From contig CASBQX010000135.1 of the NCBI GenBank assembly GCA_949127925.1, positions 1 to 13,255 on the forward strand: DNA of 13,255 nucleotides, written 5' to 3'. This DNA is from Synechococcales cyanobacterium PMM_0002 (GTDB taxonomy: Bacteria > Cyanobacteriota > Cyanobacteriia > Elainellales > Elainellaceae). Positions within the stretch are counted from its first letter, which is position 1. Each line of letters starts with the position of its first letter. Both the position numbers and the translations under genes were made by a program. The notes below the pieces were generated by a model that made no database searches, had not been told where the DNA came from, and saw only the letters and a list, made by a program, of their open reading frames with translations. Below are positions 5,824-13,255 of the stretch, in pieces.

Positions 5824-8085
5824 TCAATTTGACGGCTGGATGCGGATGAAGGCGATCGCCCCCTGCCACGGCACCGTTTGATGCTGAAGCACAGTAAAAG
5901 CGGCGTCTCGTACCTTGGCAATCTCTGGCGCGGTCAGGGAGTTTTGCAAGTGATCGAGGTAGCTGGGGCGTTGGTTTGCCTGCGCGGAGCGCGTATCGCC
6001 ACCGGGGCTGAACCAGCGATCGAGCAGAGCGGGCGTAATCCGCAGATCGGTTTGCGTGTGTTCAAGCTGAAGCGCCAGGTTGGTGCCTACATCCTTAAAC
6101 TGGGCGTTCAAATCCTCTATGTCCCACGTCAGCATCGGCTGATCGGCATGGGTATAGATCGATTCTTCGGCTTTGGCTAATTTCCGGTGCAGCTTTACCC
6201 CCAGCCGTTCGGGTGCAATCAGTTGATACAGGCGCTGGGTATATTTTGGCATCGCTTCTGCTAGCACCATCAGCCCATCTGGCTGCAATAGCTCCACCAC
6301 TGCCCGCAACCCGATCTGAATTTGATCCGGGAATGCTTGCAGCCCCTGCCCGAAAATATTGCGCCCAAAAATCCGATCGAACCGCAGAGTGGCATCGTCG
6401 GCCCGCAGCCGCTGGGGTAGGTCTAGCAACGATGTTTGCACAATCAGCGGGCGGTTGAGTTCGGGCAACGCCGCCGCCTGTTCTTGCAGAGCAGTCGCCG
6501 CTTGAGCGTTGTCCACACAGGCATACACGGCTCCCTCGGGCACTCGACGAATGGCTTCCCAGGTGAGCAACCCGCTGCTGGCATTTAAGTCCAGCACCAG
6601 GTGGTGGCGCTGCGGTGGCGCTAGGGTAAACAGGCGATCGCGCACAGCCGCCAACCGTTCCCCCGTCTGGCTGAGTGTCCGCTGTAGCCATCGATCCATA
6701 CCTGCATTGGGAGGGCTAAAGGTCAGCACTTCGGGCAGCGCCACCCCAATGCCCTCGACCAGCGCTGCTAGTTGGGCTTCGCGCTTACGAGCCACGTTCT
6801 GCTGAATCGCGCCCTCGTAGCCCTGGCCAGAGGGTTGGTAAAATACCTGTCCCTGCAAGCTATGGGGCAAGTACTGCTGCTCCACCCAATGATCGCGGTA
6901 GGCATGGGGGTAGAGGTATCCTGCACCATGGCCAAAACTATGCTTGTCGCGGCTGGGATCGCGCAGGTGCAGCGGGACATCGGCTTCGCGCTCTTGCTCG
7001 ACCGCTGCCAGGGCATCAAAAAAGCCCATCACACTGTTAGATTTGGGGCAGTTCGCCAGATATAGCGCCGCCTGCACCAATGGGTAGCGTCCTTCTGGCA
7101 TGCCTACGCGGTCAAAGGTCTGAGCACAGGCATGCACCACCGCGATCGCCTGGGGATCGGCCATGCCCACATCTTCACCTGCCAAAATGAGCATCCGTCG
7201 GAAAATAAAGCGCGGATCTTCTCCGGCATAGACCATCCGCGCTAGCCAGTACATCGCCGCATCTGGGTCTGATCCCCGCAGGCTTTTGATCAAGGCGCTA
7301 ATCGTATCAAAATGGGCATCGCCTTCTTTGTCATAGAGCACAGCGCGTTGTTGGATCGATTCTTCGGCCACGTCGAGGCTAATGTGAATCACGCCGTCGG
7401 CCTGAGGGGGCGTCGTTTCAACCGCCAGTTCCAGGGCGTTGAGCAGGGCACGAGCATCGCCGTTGCAGACATTGACCAGGTGAGCGCGAGCGGCAAGATC
7501 AAGCTGGACTGGCAGGGTGCCATAGCCGCGATCGCCATCTTGTAATGCCTGAGTGATCACGCATTCTAGATCGTGATCCCCTAAGGATTTGAGTTGAAAA
7601 ATCCGTGAGCGGCTGACTAGCGCCTTGTTGACTTCAAAGTAAGGATTCTCCGTCGTCGCCCCAATTAAGATCACCGTGCCGTTTTCCACCCAGGGCAGCA
7701 GCGCATCCTGCTGGGCTTTGTTGAATCGATGCACTTCATCCACAAACAAAATGGTGCGCTGGCCGTGCATCCCTCGCTGAGACTGGGCAGTGGCGATCGC
7801 GTCTCGAATCTCCTTCACCCCGGCCAGCACCGCATTAATTGAAATAAACAGGGCACGGGTGGTATTGGCAATCACCTGTGCCAGCGTGGTCTTGCCAGTT
7901 CCCGGCGGCCCATAAAAAATTAGCGACGATAGCTGATCGGCCTGAATTGCGCGCCGCAGCAGTCGCCCTGGCCCCACAATGTGATCTTGGCCAATGAATT
8001 CATCCAGCGTCCGAGGTCGCATCCGTGCCGCTAGCGGCGCTTCGGCAGCGGTCAACTGCTGGCGCTGTTGGTCAAACAGATCCAT
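5824..8085 (-). CDS. rarA: RarA/MgsA-family AAA+ ATPase fused to a methyltransferase-like C-terminal domain
   Basis: 753 residues, against about 440 for stand-alone RarA. Residues 1-440 are RarA: Walker A GPPGTGKT (59-66), Walker B ILFVDEVH (112-119), sensor 1 GATTENP (142-148), the Arg finger region SRSRIF (158-163), then the RarA C-terminal helical/tetramerisation part with IKSLRGSDPDAA, ILAGEDVG and CPKSNSV. RarA acts on stalled replication forks and single-strand/double-strand junctions in the cytoplasm. Residues about 455-690 resemble a class I methyltransferase Rossmann fold: VLDLNASSGLL (497-507) stands where the SAM-binding DxGxGxG would be, and YACVDN (521-526) follows. The glycines are degenerate, so activity is doubtful. 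This fusion is known from other cyanobacteria. The start lies 6 bases from the stop of the upstream membrane-protein gene with no clear Shine-Dalgarno sequence, suggesting translational coupling. Confidence 0.93.
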   Translation of the reverse strand: MDLFDQQRQQLTAAEAPLAARMRPRTLDEFIGQDHIVGPGRLLRRAIQADQLSSLIFYGPPGTGKTTLAQVIANTTRALFISINAVLAGVKEIRDAIATAQSQRGMHGQRTILFVDEVHRFNKAQQDALLPWVENGTVILIGATTENPYFEVNKALVSRSRIFQLKSLGDHDLECVITQALQDGDRGYGTLPVQLDLAARAHLVNVCNGDARALLNALELAVETTPPQADGVIHISLDVAEESIQQRAVLYDKEGDAHFDTISALIKSLRGSDPDAAMYWLARMVYAGEDPRFIFRRMLILAGEDVGMADPQAIAVVHACAQTFDRVGMPEGRYPLVQAALYLANCPKSNSVMGFFDALAAVEQEREADVPLHLRDPSRDKHSFGHGAGYLYPHAYRDHWVEQQYLPHSLQGQVFYQPSGQGYEGAIQQNVARKREAQLAALVEGIGVALPEVLTFSPPNAGMDRWLQRTLSQTGERLAAVRDRLFTLAPPQRHHLVLDLNASSGLLTWEAIRRVPEGAVYACVDNAQAATALQEQAAALPELNRPLIVQTSLLDLPQRLRADDATLRFDRIFGRNIFGQGLQAFPDQIQIGLRAVVELLQPDGLMVLAEAMPKYTQRLYQLIAPERLGVKLHRKLAKAEESIYTHADQPMLTWDIEDLNAQFKDVGTNLALQLEHTQTDLRITPALLDRWFSPGGDTRSAQANQRPSYLDHLQNSLTAPEIAKVRDAAFTVLQHQTVPWQGAIAFIRIQPSN

Positions 8086-8091
8086 TTAACG

Positions 8092-10269
8092 TCACTTGAA
8101 ATAAATCAGCAGGTTTAGCCCCGGAATCGTGCGCGATAGGGTCCACAGCAGCAGAGCCGTGTAGAGCAAGCCCACCGTCCACTGATACCACACTAGCGAC
8201 GTCAGCAGCCCAGGGACATGCTCGTCGCGCAGGCGGATATCGTTGAAACCAAAGCGCAGCAGGTTATTGAAGCTAAAATCTAGATAATTTAGCCAGTTCC
8301 AGCGGCGATTCCACAGCAGGGGGGCGTAGCGTTCGCGGAACAGGGGGTAGCGCGGAATGGTGGGCAAGCGGCCAATCAAAATCCGGAGTTGACGCAAGCT
8401 GCCTTCTTCCACAAAGTAGCTGACGTCCATTCTGTCGTGGAAGCGACCGCGCTGGTAAATCAGGAGCAACAGCACCGCCGGAACCGGAACGGTGACCACC
8501 CCTAAACAGGCGAGGGTGAGCCACGGATGTTCTGATACTCGGAAAATGGCCACCAGTCCGGCGATCGCCAGTCCTCCCGCCCCACCGCTAATCCACAGCG
8601 TTTCGCTCCAGGTGGGCACAATCGGCTGGGGATGGAGCCGCCGGAACCGATCGACTAGCCAAAATACGACGGCAAAATAGGCGATCGCCACCATTCCCAC
8701 CCCCAGCGTCAGCCAGGAATTGGTGCCGTAGTGGGTTAGCAGCAGCAGCAAACTGAGGCTAAACCAGTTGAGCGCGTAGCCCAATCGCCCTGTAACTGAG
8801 CGGCGATCGGTGGCTAAAACGCGATCGCGCACTTTTACATAGGTGGCTAAATCGAGGCTCTCCAGTTTGAGTAAATCTGTGGGACTACGAAAGGGCTGCT
8901 GAACGCGGGTGGCGGCAATTGTTTCGGCCTGTTTTGCCGAAAATCCAACCTGCACCAGCCGCGTGGGCGAAGCGGTGTTTAGATTCACCCCCACCAGCAT
9001 CCGCTGGAGCTGTCGCAGGCGCAAGCGCTGCGTCAAATAGCCCACCTGATTGGCATCGGGGATCTGCTCTAGCGAACGAAAATTGCGCACCAAATTCCGC
9101 AACAGGGTTTCATTGCCCTGCAACGCTGGCACCGAAATTACCCGCCCGATCTGCCCCGGATTGCCCAAAATCTTGGCCTGATCGGGGTTGAACTGTAGCC
9201 CCGCCACGTTTAGGTAAGCCCCGCGCCCAAACCGGGCATCGCCAAAATCAGCCTGATCTTGAATCATTGCGCCCCGCAGGTTTACCGGCAGCGTAAACTG
9301 CGCCTCGCGAAAGGTAATCGGCTGCTCCAGCACCGCTTCTGAGAGAAATAGTGCCTGGGAGAACTGCCCCTGGTTAAAGGACGACAGCGCTTGCCACTGG
9401 GTTTGGGCAAAGTCGGCATTGCCCTGCCACTGCACTCGGCTAAAATTGGCCGACTGCTGAAACACCGCTCGGCTAAAGTTGGCCGTCGCCTGGAATTCAC
9501 TGCTTTGAAAATTTACTTTGCCCTGAAACCGCGCTTGGTTGAACCCAGCTCGATCAAAAAATAAGGCGCTGCGAAAACGGGCATCTTGCCGAAACACGGT
9601 GTCAGCAAAGCTAATGGGCTGAATAAACCGGGTTTCCGACCAATCGGCAGCCTGCACAAACGTGGCTCCGATCGCATCTAGGCTACTCAAGAAGAAGGTA
9701 TTGGCAAAATTGGCAAACCCTTCAAACCGTGTCTGGGTCAGCTTCAGGGGGCCTCGCAGTACCGTAATTTGCAAACTGGGCGGTGCAGCGGGGGTGAGCA
9801 ACGAGCGCGATAGTTGGCTGAGTTGAGTCAGACGGCGGCGATCGCGCCGCAGCTGAGCCTGTTCTGCATCGGTAAACAGGGGCAACAGGCCGTCGCCATA
9901 GAGCGGTGCCCGCAGCCCAATCTCGCTAATTGCCAGATCACCTTGAATCAGGGAATAGCTTAAGTCGAGTCCTAGGGGCGTGGGCGATCGCTGCAATGTC
10001 GCCTGGAGTAATCGATAGAACTGCAAACGAAAGGCTGCGTTTTCGGGGCGCAGATCAATCACTAAGCGGCGTAAATCGACGACCGGAACGCCTTCCACTT
10101 GACTGGGTTTTTTCAGCCGCTGTTGCAGTAGGTCTAATGTTAGCGGCATCTGCTCAGGCTGGGCAATGGCCGCAAGGGCAGGGCGGGGAACGAATAAGCA
10201 GAGGGCGATCGCCCCTAGGCAAATTAGACCAAACACCGCTCTCGAAACCCACCCGCGTCCATGCTTCAA
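8092..10269 (-). CDS. Exported pentapeptide-like repeat protein with ComEA-like HhH and C-terminal membrane domain
   Basis: A 725-residue protein with an unusual order of parts. Residues 1-34 are a signal peptide (hydrophobic 11-27, likely cleavage after PRPALA). Residues about 165-355 are degenerate pentapeptide-type repeats with Phe every five or ten residues (ANFANTFF, ANFSRAVF, ANFSRVQW, ADFAQTQW, ADFGDARF), likely a beta-helix. Residues about 428-488 resemble the helix-hairpin-helix of ComEA (VNLNTASPTRLVQVGFSAKQAETI, then FRSPTDLLKLESL), a DNA-binding or protein-binding fold. Residues about 497-605 and 688-712 hold about five membrane segments, with a soluble Arg/Trp-rich stretch between. 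The start is TTG (10267-10269), because a stop lies five codons upstream and no ATG occurs before residue 41; the next candidate, GTG at codon 12, would cut into the signal peptide. It follows thiE by 75 bp and precedes rarA by 6. Specific function unknown. Confidence 0.88.
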   Translation of the reverse strand: MKHGRGWVSRAVFGLICLGAIALCLFVPRPALAAIAQPEQMPLTLDLLQQRLKKPSQVEGVPVVDLRRLVIDLRPENAAFRLQFYRLLQATLQRSPTPLGLDLSYSLIQGDLAISEIGLRAPLYGDGLLPLFTDAEQAQLRRDRRRLTQLSQLSRSLLTPAAPPSLQITVLRGPLKLTQTRFEGFANFANTFFLSSLDAIGATFVQAADWSETRFIQPISFADTVFRQDARFRSALFFDRAGFNQARFQGKVNFQSSEFQATANFSRAVFQQSANFSRVQWQGNADFAQTQWQALSSFNQGQFSQALFLSEAVLEQPITFREAQFTLPVNLRGAMIQDQADFGDARFGRGAYLNVAGLQFNPDQAKILGNPGQIGRVISVPALQGNETLLRNLVRNFRSLEQIPDANQVGYLTQRLRLRQLQRMLVGVNLNTASPTRLVQVGFSAKQAETIAATRVQQPFRSPTDLLKLESLDLATYVKVRDRVLATDRRSVTGRLGYALNWFSLSLLLLLTHYGTNSWLTLGVGMVAIAYFAVVFWLVDRFRRLHPQPIVPTWSETLWISGGAGGLAIAGLVAIFRVSEHPWLTLACLGVVTVPVPAVLLLLIYQRGRFHDRMDVSYFVEEGSLRQLRILIGRLPTIPRYPLFRERYAPLLWNRRWNWLNYLDFSFNNLLRFGFNDIRLRDEHVPGLLTSLVWYQWTVGLLYTALLLWTLSRTIPGLNLLIYFK

Positions 10270-10315
10270 AATAGCTTCAGCTCAACCCACTGCAAGACTG
10301 CTTTTGCATCATCCC

Positions 10316-10357
10316 ACTATTTGCCGACCAGTATTTGCCGACCACTATTTGCCGATC
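10316..10357. repeat. Triple 14-bp tandem repeat spanning the thiE stop codon
   Basis: Units ACTATTTGCCGACC (10316-10329), AGTATTTGCCGACC (10330-10343) and ACTATTTGCCGATC (10344-10357) follow head to tail, differing at one base each. The third copy contains the thiE stop codon (TAG on the minus strand, 10345-10347) and its last codons. The other two lie just downstream in the gap before the next gene, so this looks like a recent local duplication of the thiE 3' end. Confidence 0.85.
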
Positions 10358-11421
10358 TCACGGCTGGGGGCAGCTCCATTGAGCGGCACTTTTCGCGCTA
10401 GCTGCGCCACAAAATACTGCGTTGCCAGCAGCGGCTGATCGGCGTCCATAATTGCCCGCACAATCGCCACTCGCTCTGCCCCCGCCTGAAGCACATCGTG
10501 GACGTTGTCGCCATTGATCCCGCCGATCGCAAACCACGGCAGTGGAGCATGGACAGCCGCATGACGCACATAGTCCAGCCCCGCCGCTGCTTTGCCCGCC
10601 TTAGTCGGCGTTTCGTAGACAGGCCCAACCCCGATATAGTCTGCTCCTGCTTGAATGGCGCGCTGCATTTCCTCTGGGTTGGTGGTGGAGCAACCGATAA
10701 TTCGCTGTGAGCCTAGTAGCTGACGCGCCCAGGCAATCGGCAGGTCTTGTTGCCCCAGGTGTACGCCGTCGGCATCTACTGCCAACGCTAGGTCAACGCG
10801 ATCGTTGACCAAAAACAGAGCGTCGTAGCAGTGGCAGAGGTGACATAGTTTCTCCGCCATATGCAGCCGCACCAGGTCATCGGCTATTTTGTCGCGATAT
10901 TGCACCAGGGTTACCCCCCCTTGCAGCGCCGCTTCTACCGCAGGCAGTAGGCGATCGCTGGCGGAAGTGACCAGATAGAGGAGCGATCGCTCTAGCGTTT
11001 GGTGGCGCTGATTGCCCGTCAGCGTGCTTTCCAGCCCATAGACCCGGTAGCGCATTTGCTTACACGCCGCCGCCATCTCAGGACTGTCGATTTTGCCATA
11101 TTCTTCTAATACCCGCAGCGCTTCTTGAATCCGACAGAAATTTGCTTGCAGCACCGCCGTAATGCTCTGCCGCTGCTCTTCTTGCGCGTGAGTCAGGCGC
11201 GTCCCCAGGTCACCCGGTGTATCCCGTGCCGCCCGATACTCAGGGCGATGCCAGTGCGCCAACTCTTGCCGCAGGTCTTTGCACATCGCTGACGACTGAG
11301 CATCATTTAGCCCAAATCGGCACCATTCTTCAATCACTCGCAATCCTTCGCGCGCCCGATCCAAATTGGCATCCAAAATCCGATACAGGGCAGATTTTGA
11401 AAATTCTTGCTGGCTTTTCAT
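10345..11421 (-). CDS. thiE: Thiamine-phosphate synthase, cyanobacterial two-domain type
   Basis: 358 residues. The C-terminal half (about 145-346) is ThiE, a TIM barrel joining HMP pyrophosphate and the thiazole phosphate to make thiamine phosphate. Landmarks are QYRDK (174-178), NDRVDLAL (206-213), GVHLGQQDLP (219-228), GCSTTNPEE (243-251), GADYIGVGPVYETPTK (259-274) and WFAIGGI (296-302). The N-terminal part (about 12-135, containing LDANLDRAREGLRVIEEWCR and CRIQEALRVLEEYGK) is the extra helical domain of cyanobacterial ThiE proteins, which I recall being classed as ThiD2, associated with HMP-phosphate phosphorylation. I start at the ATG at 11419-11421 because YRILDANLDR is close to the usual N-terminus; a TTG at 11445 would add 8 residues. 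The amidohydrolase gene ends 49 bp upstream, so they probably share a transcript. No TPP riboswitch is visible in that gap. Confidence 0.95.
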   Translation of the reverse strand: MKSQQEFSKSALYRILDANLDRAREGLRVIEEWCRFGLNDAQSSAMCKDLRQELAHWHRPEYRAARDTPGDLGTRLTHAQEEQRQSITAVLQANFCRIQEALRVLEEYGKIDSPEMAAACKQMRYRVYGLESTLTGNQRHQTLERSLLYLVTSASDRLLPAVEAALQGGVTLVQYRDKIADDLVRLHMAEKLCHLCHCYDALFLVNDRVDLALAVDADGVHLGQQDLPIAWARQLLGSQRIIGCSTTNPEEMQRAIQAGADYIGVGPVYETPTKAGKAAAGLDYVRHAAVHAPLPWFAIGGINGDNVHDVLQAGAERVAIVRAIMDADQPLLATQYFVAQLARKVPLNGAAPSREIGK

Positions 11422-11470
11422 TGTGCTCAACCTTAGTGCTGCCAACTCGACTCAATAGTGCCTACCCCCC

Positions 11471-12709
11471 TCAGGCAATCTCCAAATGCATGGCGAACCC
11501 ATAGCTTTGGTACAAAATCCGCCCTTGGCGCACCGTTGCGAGCACATTGGCGGGAGTCACGCGGGTCACAATCGACGCCAGCAGGTGGCGACTGGCACGG
11601 AGATGGGGCTTAGAAAAATCTAGCACAACAAAATCAGCGGGTAGTCCTACCTCCAAGTAGCCATAGGTATCGCCGCCCAAGAACTGGCGCATGTTACTGG
11701 TCACCATTTTAAGGATATCTTTCGGGTGAGGTCGTTGAGCATCGCCAAACTGGCTCTTGGCCACTTTGTAAGTAAAATCTAGCTCTGCCAATAGGTTAGG
11801 ACTGTTGAGTAAACCGTTGTCGGTGCCTAGCAATAAGTTTGCGCCACTGTCGAGCAGTTTGGCGATCGGTGGCAGGGGCAGCCCCAAGTTAGCGTTGGCT
11901 CGCGGGTTGAGCGCTACGTTGACCCGGTTTTGCCCCAGCTGGGCAATTTCCGCATCGTTCGCCACGGTGGCATGAATCACCAGGTGGGGATCGAATAGCT
12001 CCAGCGCCCGTGCCAAATCGCCTCGACCTGTAATGTCCATGCTCGTGGTGCGATAGCCTGAGTTTTCTAGGCAGTGCACCGCCCGCAGCTTACTATGCGC
12101 CTCGGTAACTTGGCGAATTTGGCTCCAGGCCGCGTCTGTCAGGTCGTTCATGGTGCTCTCCGAAAACCCATCGGCGATCGCTAGCACAGCCTCCAGCTCC
12201 ACCAAGGCATCAGCCGTTAGCCCGTCTTGATTGCGCTGCAACTGATTGGGACTAAAGGGTAATTGATTAAACTGCCCTAGGATCAGCGATCGCACTCCCG
12301 TTTCGATCGAAGCTTGCCGCAATAATTGGCTGCCATACACGCCCTGCTCCCGGAAGTCTACATGGCCGATGGTACCCGTGCGCGACATGTAGTTGAGGTG
12401 CGCCACCATATGGCTCAAGTGCTCCTCCGGAGACTGCTTGGCCAATTCTCGATATTTGTAGCCATCTGGACGAAAGAACCCTTCCTCCAGCGTCATCCCC
12501 GTAGCCCCGTCGGGCAAACACGAATCACCCATGTGGGTGTGGCTGTTATGTAGCCCTGGAATCACCACCAAGGCTCCATGGTCAATGGCCTCACAGGGCG
12601 CACCCAATGCAATCTCGTGAATCGTATCACCCTTAAATTGGAAGCGATCGCACCAATGAGGTTCTAGATCTGAGCCATGCAAAACAATGCAGTTAGTCAG
12701 CTGTAGCAT
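11471..12709 (-). CDS. Metal-dependent amidohydrolase (deaminase/chlorohydrolase-like)
   Basis: 412 residues of the amidohydrolase superfamily: a small beta sandwich formed by both ends (about 1-50 and 355-412) around a TIM barrel. Likely metal ligands and catalytic residues are His57 and His59 in PGLHNSHTHMGD, His212 in RAVHCLEN, His246 in VIHATVAN and Asp297 in LLGTDNG. The lack of a carbamylated-Lys pattern, with the HxH...H...H...D set complete, fits mononuclear deaminases such as cytosine, guanine or S-adenosylhomocysteine deaminases and TRZ/ATZ hydrolases. The exact substrate cannot be read from the sequence. It is first of four same-strand genes, 49 bp ahead of thiE, so a nitrogen-heterocycle role such as pyrimidine salvage for thiamine is possible but unproven. 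The ATG has no clear Shine-Dalgarno sequence, and the promoter should lie in the AT-rich stretch 12720-12775. Confidence 0.88.
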   Translation of the reverse strand: MLQLTNCIVLHGSDLEPHWCDRFQFKGDTIHEIALGAPCEAIDHGALVVIPGLHNSHTHMGDSCLPDGATGMTLEEGFFRPDGYKYRELAKQSPEEHLSHMVAHLNYMSRTGTIGHVDFREQGVYGSQLLRQASIETGVRSLILGQFNQLPFSPNQLQRNQDGLTADALVELEAVLAIADGFSESTMNDLTDAAWSQIRQVTEAHSKLRAVHCLENSGYRTTSMDITGRGDLARALELFDPHLVIHATVANDAEIAQLGQNRVNVALNPRANANLGLPLPPIAKLLDSGANLLLGTDNGLLNSPNLLAELDFTYKVAKSQFGDAQRPHPKDILKMVTSNMRQFLGGDTYGYLEVGLPADFVVLDFSKPHLRASRHLLASIVTRVTPANVLATVRQGRILYQSYGFAMHLEIA

Positions 12710-12812
12710 GGAAAAACAACGTCATCCCAACAGTCGGCAATACAAAAAATAATGCAAAAAATTAGGGTGGAAAGTAGAGAACATCTCGAGCATACCCTCT
12801 CGCTTCCACCCA

Positions 12813-13031
12813 TTAGGAGCACAAATTAGATCCAGGTTCAATAGCTTGTTGAACCTCCCCAGCGCTAAAGCGACGGGGATTCCTGCCCACCAAATGAGGC
12901 GACAGCGGGACGTTCAAGTATCCCTCTAGACCCTCAAAACTACTGCCAGTACGAGAGGCATAGCAATCGGGCTTACGTTTTGTTTTTTGCTTTCTGAGTC
13001 CACCACAACGCCAGTTAGGTACGCTCAACAT
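12813..13031 (-). pseudogene. Possible 3' remnant of an IS200/IS605-type tnpB gene
   Basis: A 72-codon minus-strand frame with an in-frame stop 8 codons before its first ATG. The product is basic at the start (GGLRKQKTKRKP) and ends with GRNPRRFSAGEVQQAIEPGSNLCS-like sequence, which by recall resembles the low-complexity tails of cyanobacterial TnpB proteins. Neither the RuvC-like catalytic core nor the CxxC zinc ribbon of TnpB is present, so at most this is a decayed tail. The frame runs through both terminal hairpins, as tnpB 3' ends do in these elements. It could equally be chance. Confidence 0.3.
12835..12878. repeat. Tandem hairpin pair
   Basis: The first stem-loop has 7-bp perfect arms and a 7-base loop (12835-12855). 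The second (12857-12878) pairs CCCC with GGGG and, after one G-T pair and one mismatch, CGCT-type inner bases around a short loop. Only one base separates them. On the minus strand they follow the putative tnpB tail, where a right-end transposase hairpin and guide-RNA scaffold would be in an intact element. Confidence 0.6.
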
Positions 13032-13250
13032 CCTGCCATTATTTGCCCTTTAACTATTCCGAATCAAGTCGGATATGTCCGTTGCCGGGATTGCTCCGTA
13101 CTAGGATGCTTCAACACGTAGATGGTTGTTCTTAATCGCTATGTCTATTTTATCACTGCGGCTGAAGCCGCACAATCGTTTCTAGGCGGCTAAAGCCCGC
13201 GACCGCTTACATCCCCATGTCTGAAGCCAGGGGCTTTAGCTCGTTTTTCG
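12835..13250 (-). mobile_element. Degenerate or internally deleted IS200/IS605-like element (candidate)
   Basis: Left end of this span: two adjacent hairpins, GGTTCAA/TTGAACC (12835-12841 with 12849-12855) and CCCC...GGGG with an inner GCGCT/AGCG-type stem (12857-12878). Right end: TGCGGC/GCCGCA (13157-13162 with 13167-13172, loop TGAA), an imperfect GCGG/CCGC stem (13186-13200) and CCCC/GGGG (13213-13216 with 13230-13233) flanked by GGCTTTAGC. Subterminal hairpins without terminal inverted repeats are the hallmark of IS200/IS605 elements, and cyanobacterial copies often carry CTTTAGC-type stems. About 415 bp is too short for tnpA or tnpB, so this would be a non-autonomous derivative. True boundaries are unknown and may run past the window. 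Confidence 0.4.
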
Positions 13251-13255
13251 GTAAA

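Larger units (their letters stand above)
12710..13255. other. Gene-free right end of the window, mobile-element-like
   Basis: There is no intact gene. 12720-12775 is AT-rich and probably holds the promoter of the minus-strand amidohydrolase operon. From about 12835 to the window edge the sequence is rich in stem-loops and repeated GGCTTTAGCC/GGCTTCAGCC-type blocks, described as a possible transposon remnant. Confidence 0.6.

Noticed and set aside
6095..6691. 198-codon minus-strand frame within rarA
   Set aside because: Alternative-frame shadow of the methyltransferase-like half, Arg/Ala-rich with no recognisable domain.
11422..11470. TPP riboswitch before thiE
   Set aside because: The gap is only 49 bases and lacks the conserved CUGAGA and related cores of a THI-box.

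Overview
The window reads as cyanobacterial chromosome. Three things point there. The HIP1 octamer GCGATCGC and its GGCGATCGCC context recur throughout, inside genes and between them. RarA is fused to a methyltransferase-like C-terminal half. ThiE carries the extra N-terminal domain seen in cyanobacterial thiamine-phosphate synthases. I would guess a filamentous, non-marine lineage (Leptolyngbya-like), but that is inference from sequence style only. Nothing here looks like a phage, CRISPR or classic defence locus.

Layout. 1-532 is non-coding, with a hairpin-rich dispersed repeat (67-119), a second structured block (222-299) and a tight HIP1 cluster. 533-2005 (-) is an aldehyde dehydrogenase of the gamma-aminobutyraldehyde/betaine-aldehyde type. 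It is divergent from 2306-2899 (+), a small membrane protein with a proline-rich linker and a TPR-like tail; the divergent promoter region holds a perfect 17-bp tandem duplication. 2950-3576 (-) is a secreted CAP-domain protein with a minisatellite-coded PLN repeat, convergent with the TPR gene. 3577-3887 carries a second copy of the dispersed repeat type and a 47-bp near-palindrome. 3888-4721 (-) is a classical SDR oxidoreductase. 4722-5823 is about 1.1 kb without a convincing gene; it holds an HLR1-like (RpaB-type) direct repeat and a few doubtful small ORFs.

5824-12709 is a run of four minus-strand genes, transcribed in the order amidohydrolase, thiE, pentapeptide/HhH membrane protein, rarA fusion, with gaps of 49, 75 and 6 nt. 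The last pair, with only 6 nt between stop and start and no clear Shine-Dalgarno sequence, looks translationally coupled. It pairs a membrane protein that has a ComEA-like helix-hairpin-helix with a replication-fork ATPase, and is the most interesting arrangement in the window. The amidohydrolase/thiE pair may have a thiamine-pyrimidine salvage theme, but this is only suggested by adjacency.

12710-13255 holds no intact gene. Paired hairpins and repeated GGCTTTAGCC/GGCTTCAGCC-type blocks, plus a short ORF resembling the tail of a transposon protein, suggest a decayed or internally deleted IS200/IS605-type element reaching the window edge.
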